Positions 56,515-64,000 of a stretch of 64,000 bases of DNA are shown here, piece by piece. Below the pieces are notes generated by a model, which did not search any database, was not told the DNA's origin, and saw only the letters and a program-made list of their open reading frames with translations. The first letter of the stretch is position 1. Each line of letters begins with the position of its first letter. The stretch is from assembly GCA_963931865.1 (NCBI GenBank), contig OZ007515.1, positions 5,128,793 to 5,192,792 of the forward strand, written 5' to 3'. The position numbers were made by a program, and so were the translations under genes. This stretch comes from Axinella damicornis. Lineage: Eukaryota; Porifera; Demospongiae; Axinellida; Axinellidae.

Positions 56515-56680
56515 GATGGTATAACAGCAGTCACGCGGCAGTGAGTGAGTGAGTGAGTGCCCACTTGGAGATTCAGTGGGAGTGAGCAGTCTTGGCCACA
56601 GTCGGATCGATGTTGCATCAGTTTTTCTGCTGCACGTGTGCGCTTGAACCTTGAACTTTAAACTTCGAACTCAAATTATC
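56515..56680. promoter_or_regulatory. Short intergenic region, DHX35 promoter
   Basis: The 166 bp upstream of the DHX35 ATG, possibly shared with the minus-strand frame at 56514. It includes a GTGAGTGAGTGAGTG tract and a CTTGAACCTTGAACTTTAAA stretch. Inferred from position only. Confidence 0.4.
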
Positions 56681-59600
56681 ATGTCACTGACACCAAAGTT
56701 TTTGAAACCAGGTATGCATGCATAGTGCAGATAGTATAGTTAAATGCATAATGGTATCGTTCCCAACATCCTTGTCTTCTTCCTAGCTGGCCCCAGGCCT
56801 GGCAGCTCTGTGGAGCTGGAGAGACCTTTGGGTCTGGGCAATGAAGGGGCTGGCTCCTGCCTCTCCTACAACGCCCACGTCAACCTTTCCATTGTACAAC
56901 AGAGGCAGAGGCTGCCAATATTCCAGGTCTGTCCATAAAGTATAAAGGTTTGTCAAGCGGTTGATCAAGCCTACGACTTCATGATTTGCTTGAAAAGAAT
57001 ATCTACTATCAAGGGGGGGATGTACGTAGTCTAGCCGTCTAGCCCCTTATTGACTTACGTTACTGCACAGGGAAAAGGAGGGTCTAGAAACTCTAGGCCA
57101 CTCTGCTTAAGCTCTATGCAAAATCCAGTAGAGGCAGCTGTCATGTGTGATCTTTCGAATCACTTTGTGCAAGTGTTGAGGACTGTCTGAAGTTGCCTGC
57201 ATTTGCTGCTCTCTTGCACAATGACCGAACAGACTGAAGTACGATCAATGAACAAGGTTAGTGGGCCGGAATGGACTGACTGCAGTCGCACTAATTATGA
57301 CGTAAATGGACATGACTTATTCTTTTGTACCAAGTAAGATGGCCCAAAGTTTCCCTTCTCCGTGCGCGCATGCTGAAAGCGATCGTGTGCTGGAGAAAGT
57401 GAAGGGCAAGCTTGTTAGACTACATTTGGGATATGATGCAAACAATGAACACCAAATAGTACTATAGCCTTGCTCCCAGTCCTTGCTAGTCACACTGATA
57501 GCCTTGTTCCCAGGCCATTCCCACCGACAGTATTGGATCGCTTGCAGCATGCAAATATGGCAGAAGAAGGCCTGGGAGATTTGGTCACGTGTGACCACGC
57601 CAGGTAGACATAGGATAGACACACAGAGGGTGGTGCCCAACAAAGAATCCATATGCCCTTTCTAAGACTTGTTCTTTCTATCCAAAAGCTGGATTTCCAG
57701 AGCTTTCACGAGGCAGACAATCAATACTGTTCGTTGTTGTTCACAACGCCAGGGATAGATTGACGTGTAACAGATATTATATAGTCTCGTTCCCAGACCC
57801 CCCTGGGAACGAGACTAAGTATTATAACGGTTGGGTACTGCCTTTCCGTGTGTCTACCCTCTGTCTACCTGACGTCATTGCATGTGACCACACTATTTGT
57901 ATACTGCAAGACTGGCCAGTGGGAACGGCCTTGGAACGAGGTTATGACACTGACACTAACATCATTGCTAACCCCTTCCCCAAACGCGCACACACATCAT
58001 TATAACTCACCCAGTATCGCAACCACATTCTCTACCTGGTGGAGAGGTACCGCACCGTGGTGATCGTTGGAGAGACCGGCAGTGGGAAGACTACCCAGGT
58101 TTGGGGGATGCAGTCACTGCATTTCATGTACGTAGCTTGTGGGATATGGACAAGTTGAATGTTTGTGTGATGTCTCCATTCCAATCAGATCCCCCAGTAC
58201 CTGCACGAGGCTGGATGGACTGCAAACGGCTACACAGTGGGAGTCACACAGCCCAGGAGGGTGGCCGCCACTACTGTGCGTGGTACCTAATGCTCTACAT
58301 ATAACATTTATCTGGGAGGGTGCCTGCCACTACTGGTACCTAGTGCTCTACCTGTAATATCTGCCCGGGAGGGAGGCCGCCATTTCTGTGTGTTGTGCCT
58401 AGTGCTCTACATGTAATATCTGCCCAGGAGGGAGGCCACCATTACTGTGTGTGGTACCTAGTGCTCACCTGTAATATCTGCCAGGGAGGGAGGCCGCCAT
58501 TACTGTGTGTTGTACCTAGTGCTCACCTGTAATATCTGCCAGGGAGGGAGGCCGCCATTACTGTGTGTTGTACCTAGTGCTCACCTACAATATCTGCCAG
58601 GGAGGGAGGCCGCCATTACTGTGTGTGGTACCTAGTGCTCTACATGCCCAGGAGGGAGGCCGCCATTACTGTGTGTTGTACCTAGTGCTCACCTGTAATA
58701 TCTGCCAGGGAGGGAGGCCGCCATTACTGTGTGTTGTACCTAGTGCTCACCTACAATATCTGCCAGGGAGGGAGGCCGCCATTACTGTGTGTGGTACCTA
58801 GTGCTCTACATGCCCAGGAGGGAGGCCGCCATTACTGTGTGTGGTACCTAGTGCTCTACATGTAATACGTATCTGCCCGGGAGGGTGGCCGCCACTACTT
58901 GCCTAGTGTCCTTGGTGGTATTACCACACAACCTGTTCTGTCTCTCTGCTCGCAGGTTGCATCCAGAGTGGCAGACGAGAGAGGAGCTGTGTTGGGCCAC
59001 GAGGTACGTTTAGGTAGACCATTGGATATGTAAACTCATTGCAGCCATCAGTTCCATAATGCAAGCCATTACACAGGGCTGTAGTCTGGACGTGATCCGG
59101 CCGGCTTTGCAGCACACGTGCGTTACCGGCCGGGTGGAGATGGTCTAGTGGCTAGACTGGCAGGCCCATAGTGTTGTTTGACACGTGGGCCTGCCCAATA
59201 CGGCCTGCAGAGAAGGTGACTCTCCATGCAGCAGACCAACAGGACTGATTTGACCAATATCGATCCTATTACTGTACAAAAGTTTCCCTGCAATGCTGTG
59301 GTGTAAGCCTCATACCCAGGCTCGTATGGCTGAGCACAAGGCTATATAATGCCACAACTACTGACGATAACATGAGTTGCTGGGTCCAGGAATATTTCCA
59401 GGGTTGTTATTTCTCTCTATACAATGTAACCCCGTTTCCAGGCCACGCTGCCTTGGAATGAAGCTATATGAGTACGAACACAATGAAGTAGCGATTCACC
59501 AACGGTCGGTCATCTAATCTGTGCAAACCGGGCTCTCCCTCCACTCATCCGTGCAGGTGGGGTACTGCATCAGGTTTGATGACTGCACTGATCCTAAGGC

Positions 59601-59698
59601 TACCCGAATCAAGGTACGAACGTAATGTGGTTGTGCTAAAGTGTATACATGTTTGAAGCTCCTTATTAAATGCACTGTCGTGCGTGCGCAGTGCTCAT

Positions 59699-59733
<35 letters not shown>

Positions 59734-62700
59734 CTGTACGGTGTACACACACCTCTTGTTCCCCCTCAAATTCATCAAAGCCTGGTTTCACCCCTCTTGG
59801 GGAAATTTCTCCCTGCATGATGATGAATGAGCAATTAAGTCGCATAATGTGGCTGTGCTAAACTGGGTACATAAGTACGGGCCACCACCCTGCTTCAGAT
59901 GGGACTGTCCCAAATCTGATTGGTATGTACGTCCTGCTGTCCTGCTTTTTGGTTTCACTGCACTGTATGTGTTGTGCAACGTTACTATTATGGTGTGCAA
60001 CAATTAGATCAGTTAGATCTGGCATGTGCACAAAATTGTGCCATGCATTTGCTGCTGTATGCATTGTGGCTGTATATGAATCTATTATGGTGTGCAACGA
60101 TTAGAGTTAGATCTGGAATGTGCACAAAATTGTGCCATACAACTGATGCAGACTCGGATACCAATTGAGTACATAATGTGCACACTGTGTGCTTAAATTA
60201 TGCTTATGTGATACCATTAATTTTGGTCTCCCTATTTTCACTTTTTGAGGCTTTGTGTTCCACATCTTATACTTACTCAGTGGGGTACACTGTACCTACA
60301 AGTATGTGAGTGACATATAATATTCACGAAACTCCTTGTCACTTAAGGTAGGAAGCACGGCATCAGCGAAATCGCGCAATTTTGCTCATGAATAATTAAT
60401 GAGATGACGTCACTCGCATACGGTTATTTAGAGTTATTCATCTGTTTACGTTTTCCCATGGCGGCAACCGGAATAAACAAGGGGGGCTTCTCTCTTTGAT
60501 GCGGCTAGCGGCCCTTTCAAGTTTCAAATCGGTACTCTGATGTGGCCGTGCGGTACCTTGAAGATTTGTTTGAACACTCTTTTTTTTTTTCTTTTTTTTT
60601 TTTTTAAGTAAAGAGCTATTCTGGCTTATTGAATGTAGCGATGGGCTATCTGAGTGTGAATAGCTAGGTGGAGTGAGCAGGAATGTTTGTGGGTCTGCTG
60701 AAGTGGCCGAAGAACAGCCTGGAAAGTGAACAGCCTCCGACAGCTCCCTGGCCAAGGTACTCTAGAGAGTTGACCTTTCGGCATTACAGGCCCCGCCCAT
60801 TTTCGTGTTAGGGCGAATTTGGCTGGTTTGGTAGCTGGACTGGGCTGGTGAGAGGGAGTAGATGTGTGGCCAAAACTCGGTAACCGAGAGGTGAACGTGG
60901 AAAAACATCCCTATTTTTGCAGGGGGTAGGTTGACCTTTTGGAAACTGGCCTTGGCTTGAGTCGGTTTTGGTTGGTGTGCGTGGAATTTTTTTGGAAAGC
61001 CTAGGGTAGCCAAACCTCTGTTTTTGAGGGTGGCAGTGAGTTTTGGGCTGTAGCCTGCAAGTGAGGAGAGCAGGTGGTAAATCCATCCGTAGTTTTTGGG
61101 CCTGTTTTGTGTGTGTATTGATGATGGGGTCAGAGTGTGGGTGGGGCCTTGGAGAGGGTCCAAATTTTCAGTTTCGTAGAGGGCCTTAAAATTGAGTTTT
61201 AGGGCATTTTCAAGCAGAGGGAGCAGTTTGATGCAAAGTATTGCTGAAACTTGTGTACGCTTTGATGCTGCCCATTTATCCATCAACTTGGTTTCAGAGA
61301 TCGCGGTACCCATGTTTACTACCTTAAGCATTCACTGATTGTACAGTGGCTAACAGATTGTGGGGAATTAGCCCTTTCCCACCCAATGACGTCATATGGC
61401 ATCATGAGACTTTCAGCTTCATGATGTCACATCCGGCAATGTCCTTGGGAGATAGGCTCTGCACCAGCAGAAAGGGTGGGGCAGGGGGAGGTGAGTGGGT
61501 GCACCCGAAGGGTGCAAGCAGCATGGCCGCGTCTGGGCTCAGCTTTTAACAGCCCTTGGTTGGAGCCGGGTATGCCATTTCTCAGGTTTTAAGCATACCG
61601 TAGAGTACGTATCAAGCGCCCACCACGGATCAAGCGCCCACCCCCCTCTTCACGTGAAAGTTACTGCACAGGGTTTAAAAGCAGTGTAGTAAGGGCCCAC
61701 CCATCACAAAGTCTTGAGCAGCATTCTTAACCTCTGGGCGAGGCTGTGCATTCAGTGAAGTATGAACTATAGCATGCTTTATCTGTCGAGCGTGTCTTCT
61801 CAAGGACTTCTCAAAGACGTGCAAGCAATTTCCTTATAAATGTGAAAAACGACGTGTATATTGGTCCGGCAGGAAGTACATACTTTAGGTATAGGTACCG
61901 GAAACGCGCGCACATCTAGAACCGGCCCTGGCCCTAATATCCATTGCCCTACTTCCTGCCGGACCAATATCCACTTCGTTATATATTCATAGCCGGTCAT
62001 TAATTGATATTCACAGCTTACCGCAGCGCTTGTTGTTTATACAGTGCTGAATGGGTGGGCGCCTAATAAGTCTGAGTATATACGCAGTCGTAAATGGGCC
62101 TAGAAAACATAATCTGTGGGTGGTAAAGGGTTAAGACCTGGAGACATACGTAGCTGTCAAGTAGAGGGACAAACAGCAGTGTACACGTACAGTGATGCTC
62201 ACTCCTCCCCCCTCCCCTCCACACACATGCATGCACGCACACTGATGCTCACTCCTCCCCCCTCCCCTCCACACACATGCATGCACGCACACTGATGCTC
62301 ACTCCTCCCCCCTCCCCTCCACACACATGCATGCACATACAGTGATGCTCACTCCTCCCCCCTCCCCTCCACACACATGCATGCACGCACAGTGATGCTC
62401 ACTCCTCCCCCCTCCCCTCCACACACATGCATGCACGCACACTGATGCTCACTCCTCCCCCCTCCCCTCCACACACATGCATGCACGCACACTGATGCTC
62501 ACTCCTCCCCCCTCCCCTCCACACACATGCATGCACGTACAGTGATGCTCACTCCTCCCCCCTCCCCTCCACACACATGCATGCACATACAGTGATGCTC
62601 ACTCCTCCCCCCTCCCCTCCACACACATGCATGCACGCACAGTGATGCTCACTCCTCCCCCCTCCCCTCCACACACATGCATGCACGCACACTGATGCTC

Positions 62701-63100
62701 ACTCCTCCCCCCTCCCCTCCACACACATGCATGCACGCACACACACATTTCCCCACTATACCGACTGTGTGCACACTAGTTCCTGACTGATGGCTTATTA
62801 GTGAGGGAAAATGATGAGAGACCCTCTGCTCAAGAAATACAGGTGTGTGTGCCATAATTAAGCTGTGCGATCACAATGGTAAGTGTATAGTTCTGTGCTG
62901 GTAATTAAGTGCCGAACTGGTGAGCGTTTATAGTGGTTTGGCTCTCAGCAGGAATCTGATTGGTCAGTGCAGTCATGTGACCATCATGTGATCCTCTTCC
63001 ATCAGTGTTATTATGCTGGATGAAGCTCATGAGAGAACACTATACACAGACATCATAGTGGGATTGCTCAAGAGGTACACAAAGGATACCAATACATGTT

Positions 63101-63135
<35 letters not shown>

Positions 63136-63875
63136 GCGTGTGATCTTCAACACAGCCTCTACGTTCCGGATGGTACCATCTGAATGTGGTTCTCCACTAC
63201 TGCCCTTGAATAAGTCACCCATTACACACTTCACGAGGCTAGTCTCTGGAGCAAGCCTGCAGGACTCAGCTGAAAAATGTACTCATAATATTGACACTGA
63301 TCATGCTCCATAGGTAATGGACGTTCCCACGGCTTTGTGTATCATAGCAAGGGTGAAGGTGGTCCGTACGTCTTTAGATTGCAGTGGCCTTCTCTCTAGA
63401 GAGTTGCGTAGTTGGCATAGTGCCGACTGCGCCAAATGAGTGAGAGTGTAATTGTGATTAGCCTCGTTCCCAGGCGCTCAATTATCGAGCGCCTGGGAAT
63501 GTGGCTAAATTGTGATTCACTAAATGTCATCATTAGTGGCACATAGAAACACATGCAGTCATGTACTGCAGTAGTTTCGGTCCCAGACCCAAACCAACCC
63601 CAGCGCGTATTGCTATCACACGCGTGATACTGGAAGCGACCCGTGCTGGGGTTGGTTTGGGTCTGGGACCGAGACCAGTACTGCAGTAACTACACAAGAA
63701 ATGGCTGCATGTGAATTTTGGTGGTTGTATTTTGCCATAAATTGCAATTTCAGTTTGGGGGCTTAAGGCATCCTCTAATTCGTCGACTCTTTGTCCTACA
63801 TAATCTGTCTCCTAGATCATGAAAAAGCGTGAAGACCTGCGTCTGATCATCTCCTCGGCAACCCTGGATGCAGAG
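56681..63875 (+). CDS. DHX35: DEAH-box RNA helicase DHX35, 5' part
   Basis: Exons: 56681-56711, 56787-56926, 58015-58098, 58189-58275, 58956-59003, 59557-59613, 62780-62842, 63006-63074, 63816-63875; the gene leaves the window. Motifs in order: NLSIVQQRQRLPIFQ, motif I GETGSGKT, motif Ia TQPRRVAA, RVADERGAVLGHEVGY, FLTDG, motif II DEAH within VIMLDEAHERTLYTDI, motif III SAT in LRLIISSATLDAE. This matches DHX35, a spliceosome-associated DEAH/RHA helicase of the nucleus. The first six exons are in perfect phase (447 nt). Exon 7 has one extra A in an A run before MMRDPLL, and the exon 8/9 join is one base out, so two small indels or assembly errors are present. The start is the ATG upstream of a CCAG|GTATGC donor. 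Confidence 0.93.
57782..57817. mobile_element. 36-bp TAGTCTCG hairpin
   Basis: TAGTCTCGTTCCCAG, six bases, and the inverse. Flanks GATATTATA and AGTATTATA match at 7 of 9. The smallest member of the family seen here. Confidence 0.75.
58255..58915 (+). repeat. 50-58-bp minisatellite copied from DHX35 exon 4 end
   Basis: About 12 units. The first is the true exon 4 end (CCCAGGAGGGTGGCCGCCAC then TACT|GTGCGTGGTACC). Later units keep CCAGGAGGGAGGCCGCC, ATTACT and a GTGTGTGGTACC or GTGTGTTGTACC donor-like site, followed by CTAGTGCTCACCTGTAATAT. Two six-unit blocks show a higher-order duplication. Confidence 0.9.
59701..59733. repeat. Poly-G run, 33 bp
   Basis: Uninterrupted G on the DHX35 sense strand, in intron 6. 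Confidence 0.9.
60762..61331 (-). other. Unassigned 189-codon antisense ORF
   Basis: ATG at 61331 to a stop at 60762, antisense in DHX35 intron 6. Lys/Pro-rich with no recognised domain (KNYGWIYHLLSSLAGYSP near the middle). Another 105-codon frame (60755-60438) follows on the same strand and contains a poly-lysine stretch. It could be a nested gene or an unrecognised transposon product. Confidence 0.3.
61590..62090. mobile_element. MITE-like element with AAGCGCCCACC ends
   Basis: Left GTATCAAGCGCCCACC (twice) and right GGTGGGCGCCTAATA are inverted. An inner inverted pair TATTGGTCCGGCAGGAAGTA / TACTTCCTGCCGGACCAATA lies at about 61858-61972. No clear target duplication. Confidence 0.55.
62194..62745 (+). 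repeat. 50-bp minisatellite upstream of DHX35 exon 7
   Basis: Eleven units with an exact 50-bp spacing (GATGCTCACTCC at 62194, 62244, and so on). Each has a CTCCCCCCTCCCCTCC pyrimidine block and ACACACATGCATGCAC. The array ends about 35 bases before the exon 7 acceptor (CACTAG|TTCCTG). Confidence 0.95.
63103..63133. repeat. Poly-G run, 31 bp
   Basis: Uninterrupted G, 29 bases after the DHX35 exon 8 donor. Confidence 0.9.
63459..63507. mobile_element. 49-bp TAGCCTCG hairpin with 9-bp duplication
   Basis: TAGCCTCGTTCCCAGGCGCT and its inverse around a short AATTA-type loop. Exact duplication AATTGTGAT at 63450-63458 and 63508-63516. Confidence 0.85.
63574..63678. mobile_element. 105-bp inverted-repeat element, CGGTCCCAGACC ends
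   Basis: Ends read TTTCGGTCCCAGACCCAAAC and the inverse, with CCAACCCCAGC inside. Flanked by TACTGCAGTA at 63564-63573 and 63679-63688 (10 bp). A divergent relative of the TAG[C/T]CTCG family. Confidence 0.7.
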
Positions 63876-63902
63876 GTGCACTAATACTGATGTTCTCTCA
63901 TG

Positions 63903-63976
63903 CCACATAGAGCAGAGTGCATGATGACATCATTGTTTTTTTTTCACGGAAAAGCAATGATGTCATCATGCGCTCT
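63903..63976. repeat. Hairpin with GCATGATGACATCATTG arms
   Basis: GTGCATGATGACATCATTG and CAATGATGTCATCATGCGC flank a T-rich loop. The outer part (TCATCATGCGCTCTTG) matches the inverted pair inside the dispersed repeat at 22255-22580 and 33140-33360. Confidence 0.7.
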
Positions 63977-64000
63977 TGCATATTGGAATGAGGCACACCC

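Noticed and set aside
1..64000. CRISPR array, operon, bacterial or phage features
   Set aside because: The window is clearly eukaryotic with spliced genes. The tandem arrays have no unique spacers.
1..64000. tRNA or rRNA genes
   Set aside because: No clear A-box/B-box pair with a cloverleaf was noticed by eye. A covariance-model scan was not possible, so small RNA genes may be missed.

Overview
The window is eukaryotic and animal-like. Coding sequence lies in short exons with GT-AG introns on both strands. Its families (death domain/RING/TRAF-C, a ZAK/MLK-type kinase, a junctophilin-type MORN protein, eIF2-beta, DHX35) belong together in a metazoan. Short gene spacing, a TRAF/death-domain fusion and dense MITE and minisatellite content suggest an early-branching metazoan, most likely a sponge; this is inference, as no species marker is visible.

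Layout. 1-7 kb: one junctophilin-like MORN exon (minus) among foldback elements. 7-16.6 kb: six exons of a ZAK/MLK-like TKL kinase (minus), whose introns hold a decayed hAT/ZMYM-type transposase (plus), a nearly intact Mutator-like transposase (minus), a collagen-like minisatellite and a foldback that captured the start of a kinase exon. 18.1-21.7 kb: a divergent Rab-like GTPase (minus). 24.4-27.1 kb: an ELOVL fatty-acid elongase (minus) with several small indels and a damaged histidine box. 27.3-32.1 kb: an intact four-exon gene (plus) predicted at 1123 residues: death domain, unknown domain, RING, zinc-finger-like segment, four tandem TRAF-C domains. 35.7-44.6 kb: a gene-poor segmental repeat array. 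46.1-54.8 kb: a nine-exon EIF2S2 (minus), phase-consistent for 320 residues. 56.7-63.9 kb: the 5' part of DHX35 (plus), running off the window.

The strongest unexplained signals are structural. (1) Three introns (EIF2S2 introns 1 and 7, DHX35 intron 4) carry minisatellites that start at the 5' splice site; in two the repeat unit is itself a copy of the exon-end/splice-donor junction. (2) Many 3' splice sites are directly preceded by long pyrimidine-rich or CA-rich tandem arrays. (3) A TIR family beginning TAG[C/T]CTCG occurs from about 440 bp down to 36-49 bp hairpins, repeatedly flanked by 9-bp target duplications, which fits Mutator-type mobilisation. (4) At least 13 mononucleotide G or C runs of 20-35 bp are present.

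Exon borders were set by eye from GT/AG sites, reading phase and remembered family alignments. No database search was run.
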